The notes beneath the pieces are model-generated. The model ran no database searches. It worked only from the letters and a program-made list of their open reading frames with translations, and was not told where the DNA came from. A stretch of 64,000 nucleotides of DNA, from contig CAZDQF010000010.1 of NCBI GenBank assembly GCA_964507445.1, forward strand, positions 113,237 to 177,236. The letters are read 5' to 3'. The DNA comes from GCA-2683135 sp964507445 (GTDB lineage: Bacteria; Planctomycetota; GCA-002687715). The position numbers and the translations under genes were made by a program. The first letter of the stretch is position 1. Each line of letters opens with the position of its first letter. Below are positions 8,296-15,839 of this stretch, piece by piece.

Positions 8296-9612
8296 TCACT
8301 CCACGTCGGGGAGCGCCCTCGGCTCCAGGTCGCTCACGTCCGACACCACCTCATCACCCGCCGCGAAGGCGGTGCGAATCCGGTCCCCCGGCTGCACATC
8401 TCGCGGCCCCCGGACGATCTTCATCTCGCCGTCCCGCTCCACCCTCGTGACCGAGAACCCCCGCCCCAGGACCTGGACCGGGTTCAACGCGCGCAGCGCC
8501 GCGGCCAGGGGTTCGAGCCGATGCCTGGCGGCGGCCACGGAGGACCGGGCGCCCGTCTCCAGGCGACCCTGGAGCATCTGCACGTGGGCCCGATGGAGGC
8601 TGACACCCGCCCCCACGGCCTGCGCCAGCCGCGTGGCCAGCGCGTCCAGGTCCTGGCGCAGCTCCTCGATGACCCGCGGGAACAGGTTGAGCCCGGGACG
8701 CCGGGCCAGCTCCTCGAGGCGTCGCCGTTCCTCTCCCCCCAGGCGCCGCGCACCCTGACGCAGCCGCGCCAGCAGGTCGTCCAGGTCGCCGCGCAACCCG
8801 CCCAGATCCGGCACCACGAGCTCTCCGGCGGCGGTGGGGGTCAACGCGCGCACGTCCGCCACCAGGTCCGAGATGCTGACGTCGATCTCGTGACCCACGG
8901 CGGAGATCACGGGGACCGGGCAGTCGGCGATGGCGCGGGCGAGCTCCTCGTCGTTGAAGGCCGCCAGGTCGTCCTGGCTGCCGCCGCCACGGCCGATGAT
9001 GACGCAGTCCACGCCGTCCACAGCGCAGACCCGTTGCAACGCGCGCACCAGGAGTCGGGGGGCGCCCGCGCCCTGGACCGTGGCCGGCGAGAGCACGCAC
9101 CGCATGGAAGGGAAGCGATCCCTGATGGCGCGCAGCATGTCCTGCAACGCGGCGCCGGACTCGGACGTGACGATCCCCACGGCCCGCGGCAGATACGGCA
9201 GCGGCCGCTTCCGCTCGGCAGCGGTGAGGCCCTCCGACTCCAGCTTGGCCTTGAGCCTGAGGAACGCGGCGCGCAGGCTCCCCTCTCCGGCGGGGCGCAG
9301 GGTCCGCACGACCATCTGGAAGCGTCCGCTCCTGGGGTAGATGGTCAGCTGGCCCCGCACCACCACCCGCATCCCCTCCTGAGGCCGCAGCGGCAGAGAG
9401 CGCAGGGTGGACGACCAGCAGACCCCGTCCACGGAGGCCTCATCGTCCTTGATGCTGAACCAGCAGTGGCCCGAGGCGTGGTTGGTGACCCGCCCCACCT
9501 CGCCCTCCACGAGGACGTCGGGGAACCCCCGCTCCAGCAGCTCCTTGGCGGCCTGATTCAGCTCCGCCACGGAGAGCGGTCGATCGTCCTCGTCCCGCCG
9601 CTGTTTGCCCAT
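8296..9612 (-). CDS. xseA: Exodeoxyribonuclease VII large subunit
   Basis: About 438 aa, close to E. coli XseA (456). Domains: an N-terminal OB fold (LVEGEVGRVTNHASGHCWFSIKD), then the catalytic region with PLPYLPRAVGIVTSESGAALQD and the conserved VIIGRGGGSQDDLAAFNDEELARAI, GHEIDVSISDLVADVRALTPTAAGE, then a coiled-coil stalk and a C-terminal segment (RGFSVTRVERDGE). It is the catalytic subunit of the single-strand DNA exonuclease used in repair. A GTG three codons upstream (9621) is an alternative start; no strong Shine-Dalgarno decides it. Confidence 0.96.
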   Translation of the reverse strand: MGKQRRDEDDRPLSVAELNQAAKELLERGFPDVLVEGEVGRVTNHASGHCWFSIKDDEASVDGVCWSSTLRSLPLRPQEGMRVVVRGQLTIYPRSGRFQMVVRTLRPAGEGSLRAAFLRLKAKLESEGLTAAERKRPLPYLPRAVGIVTSESGAALQDMLRAIRDRFPSMRCVLSPATVQGAGAPRLLVRALQRVCAVDGVDCVIIGRGGGSQDDLAAFNDEELARAIADCPVPVISAVGHEIDVSISDLVADVRALTPTAAGELVVPDLGGLRGDLDDLLARLRQGARRLGGEERRRLEELARRPGLNLFPRVIEELRQDLDALATRLAQAVGAGVSLHRAHVQMLQGRLETGARSSVAAARHRLEPLAAALRALNPVQVLGRGFSVTRVERDGEMKIVRGPRDVQPGDRIRTAFAAGDEVVSDVSDLEPRALPDVE

Positions 9613-9652
9613 GAACGCCACGGCCCGATGATCGGGTCCGGGGCCCGCCGCG

Positions 9653-9847
9653 TCAACGGCCGTACACGCCGCCTACGGGCACACCGACGATGCAGTCGAT
9701 GGGGCAGGCCGGCACGCAGTCACCGCAGTCCGTGCATCGATCCGCGTGCACAGCGAACGTGGCGTCCGCCTCGGTGATGCAGTGCTCAGGGCAGGCCTCG
9801 ACGCAGAGACCGCAGGAGACACACTCCTCTTCGATGACGTGGGCCAT
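9653..9847 (-). CDS. 2[4Fe-4S] ferredoxin
   Basis: 64 aa. Two complete 4Fe-4S motifs are visible: CVSCGLCVEACPEHC and CTDCGDCVPACPIDC, each CxxCxxCxxxCP. It is a small soluble low-potential electron carrier. It heads a minus-strand run: ferredoxin, xseA (41 bp or less), xseB, DUF58 and BatA-like. Why a ferredoxin precedes exonuclease VII is unclear; it may simply share the transcript. AGGGC precedes the ATG. Confidence 0.95.
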   Translation of the reverse strand: MAHVIEEECVSCGLCVEACPEHCITEADATFAVHADRCTDCGDCVPACPIDCIVGVPVGGVYGR

Positions 9848-9892
9848 GCCCTGCTCATCGACCAGCCCGCGCCGACGGCTGAAAGGCGCCCC

Positions 9893-11188
9893 TCACTTCA
9901 TCTTCAGGAAGGCGAGGCTGGCGCCCAGCCAGTCATCCTGCTCGATTCCCGGCACCACGATCTGATAGCGCCCCTTGAAGAAGGGGCTCTTGACCGTCCT
10001 GGACAGGCCGTGGCGGAACTCCACATAGCCGTCCTCGAAGTCCATCTCCAGGAAGCCTCCGGCGGCGGCCAGGCTCAGCCCCATCTGCTCCGCCCTGATG
10101 GTCTTGGCCAGGGAACCGTCCCGACCCCGGACCTCGAGCACCACGCCGTTCATCCCGGACACGTCGTAGGACCCGGCGGTGATGAGGCGGTAGTCCTCAC
10201 CGCCGCGATGGCGGGACAGCAGCTTGTTGAAGTCGGCGATGAAGGCCGGGGTCACGTTGCGGGAGCTGGGGGCGTCCTCTTCGGCCTCCCCTTCCCCCGG
10301 GGGCTCGGCCCCCTCCGCCGGCTTCTCCGTGGTCGGGGCCGTCGCCGCCGCCACCGCCGGGGCGTCCTGCGGATTCGAATCACCGGGCACGGAGGACTGT
10401 CGCTTGAGAGACGCCACCAGGTCGTTCAGACGAGCGATCAGCTCCTCGTTGGCCACGGACCTGGCCGTGAGGCGGCCCGTCTCCTTGCGGGCCACCGCCA
10501 GCTCTTCCGTCGCCCTGGCCAACTCCTCCCGGACCCCCTTGGAGCTCGCCCGCTCCGTCGCCAGGGCCTGCTGTGCGCTGGTCAACTCCGTCGCCACGCG
10601 CTGCCGTTCTTCGCGGAGCACCTGGATCTGGCTCTCCAGCTTGGACAACCTCTCCAGGAAGATGGCCTGATCCCGGCCCTCCACCCGTCGCATACGCTCC
10701 CGCATCCCCCGGATCTCTTCCAGGGCGGCCTTCGCCACCGGGTCCTCGGTAGGTCGCGCCGCCTCCTCCGCGGATCGCTGCACCTGATCCCCCACGGACT
10801 CCACCCCCTGCCGCAAGGAGTCCACGCTCATGAAGATCACCAACACCACGGCGGCGATCCCCAGGACCGCCCCCATCACCACCCACTTGCGCGCCCCGTC
10901 ATGGTCGCCGATACGATCGATGAGGCTCTCCTGCACGCGCTTCATCCCCATGAACGACTCGTTCAGGGACCGGGTGGACTGGATCATCATCTCGGACCGG
11001 TTGGTGTCCTTGATGGTCCGGCTCAACTCCTCCTGGTTGTCGTGCATGCGCTTGAGGATCTCGGCCTGCAGCTTCATGGTGGCCTCGATGCTCTCCATGT
11101 GCCGCCCGACGGGGCCCACCTCCGGAGCTCGCTCCGCCGGGACCTGGGGGTCACCGGGCTCCTGGTCACGCGCGTCCTTATCGCCCAT
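9893..11188 (-). CDS. Transmembrane coiled-coil protein, unknown function
   Basis: About 431 aa. It has a short charged, coiled cytosolic N-terminal part (to about 95), one clear TM near residues 98-118 (MGAVLGIAAVVLVIFMS), and a long heptad-rich coiled coil to about 285 (MRERMRRVEGRDQAIFLERLSKLESQI and onward). A low-complexity Pro/Ala/Glu linker and a C-terminal globular domain of about 135 residues (ITAGSYDVSGMNGVVLEVRG) follow. No family recognised. The architecture resembles an envelope-spanning sensor or scaffold. The start at 11188 is preferred because GGAG lies 6 nt upstream. It overlaps the upstream gene by 11 bp, so both are probably cotranslated. Confidence 0.72.
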   Translation of the reverse strand: MGDKDARDQEPGDPQVPAERAPEVGPVGRHMESIEATMKLQAEILKRMHDNQEELSRTIKDTNRSEMMIQSTRSLNESFMGMKRVQESLIDRIGDHDGARKWVVMGAVLGIAAVVLVIFMSVDSLRQGVESVGDQVQRSAEEAARPTEDPVAKAALEEIRGMRERMRRVEGRDQAIFLERLSKLESQIQVLREERQRVATELTSAQQALATERASSKGVREELARATEELAVARKETGRLTARSVANEELIARLNDLVASLKRQSSVPGDSNPQDAPAVAAATAPTTEKPAEGAEPPGEGEAEEDAPSSRNVTPAFIADFNKLLSRHRGGEDYRLITAGSYDVSGMNGVVLEVRGRDGSLAKTIRAEQMGLSLAAAGGFLEMDFEDGYVEFRHGLSRTVKSPFFKGRYQIVVPGIEQDDWLGASLAFLKMK

Positions 11189-11843
11189 CACCTGCTCCAT
11201 CACCAGAAGGTTCCAGGACCGCCTCCAGCAATCGCCCGCTGAGCTCGGTCCGGTTCATCCACTTCTCCAGGGCCTCGAGCTTCACCACGCTGGGGCTCAT
11301 GTCGACGCCCAGCCAGGACCCGGAATCGAGCCGTGGCAGGGACACCGATGACGGGATGGCCACCACCATCCGCCGCATGGATCGCCCGGGCAGGGGCCTC
11401 GCCACGGGGGGCGCGTAGACCTCCAGCAGCAGCCGCGCGGACGGGGTCTCCACCGCCACCGCTCTGAGGTCCTTCCCATGAACCCGCGCGCCGTCATGAT
11501 CGACGAAGATCAACTCCGCCGGGTCCAGGCCGCGCACCGCCTGATCGCGATCGTTGGCAACGAGCAGTTCCACGAAGGTCCATCGCTCCGGGCTCATGCC
11601 GAGGGCCCGGGCGAACGAACGGTCCGTGAACTCCTGCCGGTCATCACTGGCGAACCGTCGCCTCGCCACGACCTCCAGGCCGTCCGCGGCGCCCGACATC
11701 GCCACCTGGGTCGCCCCCGACGGGGCCCCCGGATCCCAGACGGTCCCGTCGCCCTCAGGACCCCGCCCCCGCGTCAGCAGGATGACGATCATGGCGGTGA
11801 CCGAGACCGACAGGAGGAGCAGCGCTGGCCGTAGGTTGTTCAT
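11178..11843 (-). CDS. Exported hypothetical protein
   Basis: 221 aa. It begins with an uncleaved-looking hydrophobic segment or signal anchor (ALLLLSVSVTAMIVILL). An extracytoplasmic domain of about 195 residues follows, rich in beta-type stretches (RWTFVELLVANDRDQAVRG, MVVAIPSSVSLPRLDSGS). No family recognised. It overlaps the downstream coiled-coil membrane protein gene by 11 bp, suggesting that the two products act together at the membrane. Confidence 0.68.
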   Translation of the reverse strand: MNNLRPALLLLSVSVTAMIVILLTRGRGPEGDGTVWDPGAPSGATQVAMSGAADGLEVVARRRFASDDRQEFTDRSFARALGMSPERWTFVELLVANDRDQAVRGLDPAELIFVDHDGARVHGKDLRAVAVETPSARLLLEVYAPPVARPLPGRSMRRMVVAIPSSVSLPRLDSGSWLGVDMSPSVVKLEALEKWMNRTELSGRLLEAVLEPSGDGAGDGR

Positions 11844-11931
11844 TTGGAGACGCGCCTGTTGGTGGGACCGGGGCCCGCCGGGCTCCCGCGGGCCGCGGCA
11901 GGTCAGACGTCCGTCACGAGACGGATCTTCC

Positions 11932-12678
11932 TCACTTGTCCGCCGGGCCCCACGACTTGGCCTTCTTGCCTTCGTTGTTCCACCAACGCTGGTAGTTCAT
12001 GGCCCCGTCGATCTTCTTGCCGGTGATGGTGTCCAGGCAGAGCTCCATGGAGGACTGCACGACGCCGAGCCGTCTCCGGGCGGTCGCGTTGCGCGGGTCC
12101 CGGGCCGAGTTCTCCAGGCCGCCGTAGATCTTGTTGACCTCCTCGAAGATGAGCTTCTTGCTCTTGATCGGAGCGTCCCGGTAGTTGGCGAGGGCGCGAG
12201 CGGCAGCGGCGACGATCGCGTATTCCTTGTACTTGAGCAACTTGGTGAGGATGCCCACGCCCTTCTTGTTGGCCAGGGTGCCGATCCCAGCCACCACCTT
12301 GTCCATGAAGTCCAGGTCCTTCTCCGTGCTCTTCTGCTTGAGGATCCCCGCCAGCAGGTCCGTAGACTTGGTCCCCCACTTGTCCTTCTTGCCGCCGGTC
12401 TGCTTGGAGACGGACTCCACGAACGCCACCCGCACGTCACGGTCCTTGCTCTTCAGGCCCCGCTTGCACAGCTTCTGGATGGCGGCCCGCTGCTTGTCGT
12501 CGGCGTCGCCCCAGCACTCGACGAACTTGCCCGCGAACGCGATCTGGTCGTCCGGGTACTTCTCCTTGAACGCCTTCTTGAGGCCGTCCATGGCCTCGTC
12601 AGCGGCCTCGCTCTGGGCGGGCGCGGAGAGGGCCAGCAGGGACAGCCCGAGGAGCAGGAACGGCAGCGGGTTCTTCAT
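11932..12678 (-). CDS. Secreted HEAT-repeat-like protein
   Basis: 248 aa with a clean signal peptide (MKNPLPFLLLGLSLLALSAPAQS). The mature part is all-helical and shows HEAT-like repeats: paired helices with Asp/Arg turns, such as AAIQKLCKRGLKSKDRDVRVAFVESV and GVGILTKLLKYKEYAIVAAAARAL. It is unusually lysine-rich for this region. HEAT proteins are usually binding scaffolds; no partner is evident. Gaps of 88 bp and 55 bp separate it from its neighbours, so it may be transcribed alone. Confidence 0.75.
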   Translation of the reverse strand: MKNPLPFLLLGLSLLALSAPAQSEAADEAMDGLKKAFKEKYPDDQIAFAGKFVECWGDADDKQRAAIQKLCKRGLKSKDRDVRVAFVESVSKQTGGKKDKWGTKSTDLLAGILKQKSTEKDLDFMDKVVAGIGTLANKKGVGILTKLLKYKEYAIVAAAARALANYRDAPIKSKKLIFEEVNKIYGGLENSARDPRNATARRRLGVVQSSMELCLDTITGKKIDGAMNYQRWWNNEGKKAKSWGPADK

Positions 12679-12733
12679 GTCAGGTCTCCTGTATTCGAGC
12701 CCATTCTGAGGGGGCGACGCCCGCCCCGCAAGG

Positions 12734-13558
12734 TCAACGACCTCGGGAGGCGCGGGCGCCGTAAAGCTCCGACAGGCGCGCCGTCACCGGCCCTGGCGCC
12801 GCCGCCACCGGTCGGTCGGACACGGTGGCCACGGGCCGAACCCCCCGGAGGCTGGCCGTGAGGAACACCTCGTCGGCGGAGCCCAGGTCCGCCACGGTGA
12901 ACGGCTCCTCCACGGCGCGGAGCCCCTCATCCCGGGCGATCTCCAGGAGCACCTCCCGGGTCACCCCAGGCAGGATCGGCAGCGTCAGCGGGGGGGTGGT
13001 CAGGACCCCGCCCCGGACCATGAAGACGCTGCTGCGGCTGCCCTCCAACACGGTGCCGTCATCGAGCACGAACAGCACCTCATCGAACCCGTCCTTGACG
13101 CCTTCCGCGTGCGCTCGTCGGGGCCCCAGGTAGTTCAGTGTCTTCAGGTGTGCCAGGGGTCGGGCGCCGGCCAGTCCGCTGCGGGCCGGGCCGATGCGGG
13201 CCGGGGTCAGGGGCGCGAGCGAGAGCGGCTGCGCCGCCACGGCGCGGCGCACCACGGCCCCGTCCCTGAACAACAGCAGCCTCGCCGCCAGGTCGTCGCA
13301 CGCGGCCGCGGCCGTGAGCGTCCTCAGGTCCGCGGCCCAGGTCGCCGCATCGGGAGCCGGGTCCAGCTCGAGCTCGCGAGCCCCTCCCGCCAATCGCGCG
13401 GCGTGACGCTCCAGGAAGTGAGGCCTCCCTCCGACCACCGGGAGGGTCTCGAAGAGCCCCTCCCCCTGCTGCAACCCGCCTCCGAGCACCAGGACGTCAA
13501 CACGCCCGTCCGGCCGCACCTCGCCGTCGACTATCGCGGGCAACAGGTCACGCGTCAA
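12734..13558 (-). CDS. pabC: 4-amino-4-deoxychorismate lyase / class IV aminotransferase
   Basis: 274 aa PLP enzyme of fold type IV. LKTLNYLGPRRAHAEG carries the PLP lysine; LDDGTVLEGSRSSVFMV and LPILPGVTREVLLEIA are the conserved cofactor-binding segments. Next to pabB it should be the lyase that makes 4-aminobenzoate for folate. The start is a TTG (13558): GGAGGAGG ends 6 nt upstream (13565-13572), and no ATG or GTG fits the conserved N-terminus. It begins inside the pabB stop region (11-bp overlap). A branched-chain aminotransferase is the alternative, disfavoured by context. Confidence 0.87.
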   Translation of the reverse strand: MTRDLLPAIVDGEVRPDGRVDVLVLGGGLQQGEGLFETLPVVGGRPHFLERHAARLAGGARELELDPAPDAATWAADLRTLTAAAACDDLAARLLLFRDGAVVRRAVAAQPLSLAPLTPARIGPARSGLAGARPLAHLKTLNYLGPRRAHAEGVKDGFDEVLFVLDDGTVLEGSRSSVFMVRGGVLTTPPLTLPILPGVTREVLLEIARDEGLRAVEEPFTVADLGSADEVFLTASLRGVRPVATVSDRPVAAAPGPVTARLSELYGARASRGR

Positions 13559-14918
13559 CGGAGACCTCCTCCGCGACACCGAGGGCGCGCATGAACCCGG
13601 TAACCTTGTGCAGCGTCTCCGCGTGTTCAGCCGCCGGCTCCGAGTCGGCGACGATGCCCCCACCCCCGAAGAACACCAGCTGGTCACCGGTCGCCACCGC
13701 CGAGCGGATGAGGATGTTGGTGTCCATCCGGCCGTCGTACCCCAGGAAGCCGAGGCTGCCGCAGTAGAGCCCGCGGCGGCAGGACTCGAGATCGTCGATG
13801 AGCTCCATGGCCCGGATCCGCGGCGCGCCGGTGATGGACCCGCCGGGGAGCGCCGCTCGCAGGAGGTCCACGCGGTCATTGCCCTCCTCGAGTTGGCCGT
13901 CGATCTCCGCCGCCAGGTGGTGCACGGTCGGATGGGACTCCAGGGTGATGGGCTGGGTCACCCGCACGGACCCGGGCGCGCAAACCCGGGAGAGGTCGTT
14001 GCGCAGCACGTCCACGATCATGGCCAGCTCCGCCCGGTCCTTCTCCGACGCGAGCAACGCCCGGGCGGCGGCGGCGTCTCGCTCCGGGTCCGGGTCACGA
14101 GGGGCCGTCCCCTTGATGGGCCGGGTGACCACGCGACCACCGTCGACGGAGAGGAAGCGCTCCGGTGAGACGGACAGCAGCGCCGCCCCATCCAGCGGGA
14201 GGTAACCACCGAACGCGGCCGGGTTGTCCGCACGCAAGCGCCGATAGAACCCCACCAGGTCTGTCGGACGGGGCGCCGTGAGGCGCTGCGCCAGGTTCAC
14301 CTGATACACGTCCCCCCTGGCGATGTGGCCGCGAGCTCGTCGCACCGCCGCCAGGTGCCGCTCCTTCGGGAGCATGGAGACGGGGTTGGACCCCGCCGAG
14401 GGCACCGCTTCGGGTGGCGGCCCCTGCAACCGACGCCGCAGGATCGACGCGAGCTCCCGACAGCGAGCGTTGGCGGCCGGGTCGTCCGGGTCCTCCAGGA
14501 CGGCGATCTCCACATCCCCCGTCAGCTCGTCACGAAGGGCGCAGACCCGATACGCGGCGAAGTAGGCGTCCGGCAACGGCGACCAGCGCGGGTGCCGGTC
14601 CGGGAGGGTCTCCAGCAGCAGGCGGCAGTCGTAGCCCAGCCAACCGATCAGCCCGCCGGTGAAAGGCCACCGATGGTGCCGCGGGGCGGAGAACTCCTCC
14701 GTCGCACGCCGGAGGTGGGTGAACGGGTCCCCGGCCGCGTCCGGCCACCTGACCACGGGCCGCCCCCCCACGCCGAGGATGCTGAACCGCCCCCACCGCG
14801 GGCCGCCGCTGTCCAGCAGCGCCACCCCCGGCAGGTCCGCCGCCCGCGCCAGCAGGTCGCCCGTGTCTCCGTGGAACGGGACCTGCTCGGTAGACAACTC
14901 CAACGGACGGCAAGACAT
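13548..14918 (-). CDS. pabB: Aminodeoxychorismate synthase component I
   Basis: 456 aa. It converts chorismate and ammonia to 4-amino-4-deoxychorismate. Chorismate-binding core motifs: GDVYQVNLAQRLTAP, RVVTRPIKGTAPRD (PIKGT lysine typical of PabB), RNDLSRVC and LPGGSITGAPRIRAMELID. The N-terminal domain keeps GLIGWLGYDC. Anthranilate synthase TrpE is the alternative, but PIKGT and the following class IV enzyme favour PabB. The ATG at 14918 is chosen because a TATCTT box lies 8 nt upstream and no Shine-Dalgarno is seen. No pabA is in the window. Confidence 0.93.
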   Translation of the reverse strand: MSCRPLELSTEQVPFHGDTGDLLARAADLPGVALLDSGGPRWGRFSILGVGGRPVVRWPDAAGDPFTHLRRATEEFSAPRHHRWPFTGGLIGWLGYDCRLLLETLPDRHPRWSPLPDAYFAAYRVCALRDELTGDVEIAVLEDPDDPAANARCRELASILRRRLQGPPPEAVPSAGSNPVSMLPKERHLAAVRRARGHIARGDVYQVNLAQRLTAPRPTDLVGFYRRLRADNPAAFGGYLPLDGAALLSVSPERFLSVDGGRVVTRPIKGTAPRDPDPERDAAAARALLASEKDRAELAMIVDVLRNDLSRVCAPGSVRVTQPITLESHPTVHHLAAEIDGQLEEGNDRVDLLRAALPGGSITGAPRIRAMELIDDLESCRRGLYCGSLGFLGYDGRMDTNILIRSAVATGDQLVFFGGGGIVADSEPAAEHAETLHKVTGFMRALGVAEEVSVDA

Positions 14919-14926
14919 GGGCGACG

Positions 14927-14932
14927 AAGATA
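14927..14932 (-). promoter_or_regulatory. Putative -10 box TATCTT of pabB
   Basis: TATCTT on the minus strand, 8 nt before the pabB ATG and 26 bp from the divergent xerC start. No ribosome-binding site lies between it and the ATG. Confidence 0.4.
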
Positions 14933-14945
14933 GCACCGCAGGCCC

Positions 14946-14951
14946 TACAAT
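14946..14951 (+). promoter_or_regulatory. Putative -10 box TACAAT of xerC
   Basis: TACAAT is followed by exactly 6 nt and then the GTG start at 14958. This spacing puts the transcription start at or next to the GTG, i.e. a leaderless mRNA. Confidence 0.45.
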
Positions 14952-14957
14952 GCCTCC

Positions 14958-15839
14958 GTGCGACTGCTCGGAGAGTACCTCTCACACCTGGAGCACGGGC
15001 GGGGCGTGTCCGAACACACCCTCCGTGCCTACAGCGCCGACCTGGACCGCTGGCTGGGGTCCCTCGGAGAAGCGGAACGGCGGGACCCCACCTCCGTTGG
15101 CCCGACGGAGCTCAAGGCCTACGTCGCCGGCCTGCTCGACGAGGGCCTCACCCGGACCAGCGTCGCCCGACACGTGGCGGCGCTGCGGGGGTTCTACCGC
15201 TGGCTGCTGGCGGCGGGGCACAGCGACGACGACCCGGCCCAGGCCCTGCGCGTCCACCGCAGGCAGCGCAGCCTCCCCCGGGTCCTCACGGAGGCCCAGA
15301 TGAGCCAGCTGCTGTCCGCCCCCGCCGGCGACACCTTCATCGAGACCCGTGACCGCGCCCTCCTGGAGACCCTCTACTCTGCGGGGCTGCGGGTCTCCGA
15401 GCTGGTGGGCCTGGATGTCCGCGCCGTTGACCTGCGGGCCGGCCGGGCACGGGTCATGGGCAAGGGGCGGCGGGAGCGTCTGGCGCTGCTGGGTCGCTAT
15501 TGCGTGGAGTCCATCGAGGCGTGGCTGCCCTGGCGCGACCTGAAGGCCCGCCCCCCTTCCGAAGCCGCCCTGTTCCTGAATCACCGGGGCGGTCGCCTGT
15601 CGGACCGCTCCGTCCGTCGGCTGCTGGACAAGGCCCTGGTCCGGGCCGGGCTCCCGCCGGGGATCACCCCCCACACCCTGCGCCACTCCTTCGCCACCCA
15701 CCTGCTCTCCAACGGGGCAGGGCTGAAGGAGGTGCAGGAGATGCTGGGGCACAAGCACCTCTCATCCACGCAGGTCTACACCCACGTCTCGCCAGAGCAC
15801 CTGCGGGCGGCCTACGAGAGCGCCCACCCCAGGGCTTGA
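14958..15839 (+). CDS. xerC: XerC/XerD-type tyrosine recombinase
   Basis: 293 aa, the Xer size. An N-terminal SAM-like core-binding domain (LGEYLSHLEHGRGVSEHTLRAY) is followed by the catalytic domain. The catalytic set is complete: Arg in LYSAGLRVSELVGLDV, Lys in GKGRRERLALL, HTLRHSFATHLL (HxxR), LGHKHLSSTQ (His) and the Tyr of VYTHV. Resolves chromosome dimers at dif in the usual case; a C versus D assignment cannot be made alone. A housekeeping role is supported by the location between pab genes and prkA with no phage genes nearby. Its stop abuts the convergent prkA stop with no spacer. Confidence 0.9.
   Translation: MRLLGEYLSHLEHGRGVSEHTLRAYSADLDRWLGSLGEAERRDPTSVGPTELKAYVAGLLDEGLTRTSVARHVAALRGFYRWLLAAGHSDDDPAQALRVHRRQRSLPRVLTEAQMSQLLSAPAGDTFIETRDRALLETLYSAGLRVSELVGLDVRAVDLRAGRARVMGKGRRERLALLGRYCVESIEAWLPWRDLKARPPSEAALFLNHRGGRLSDRSVRRLLDKALVRAGLPPGITPHTLRHSFATHLLSNGAGLKEVQEMLGHKHLSSTQVYTHVSPEHLRAAYESAHPRA

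Noticed and set aside
8122..9777. 551-codon open frame on the plus strand over xseA
   Set aside because: It is antisense to xseB and xseA, whose motifs are clear; high GC alone explains the open frame.
12734..13879. Long N-terminal extension of pabC up to 13879
   Set aside because: The extra residues are an out-of-frame reading of pabB; a TTG with GGAGGAGG upstream gives the normal N-terminus.
14958..15839. XerC-like recombinase considered as an integrase of a mobile element
   Set aside because: Length and motifs match housekeeping Xer proteins, and no attachment site or phage genes flank it.
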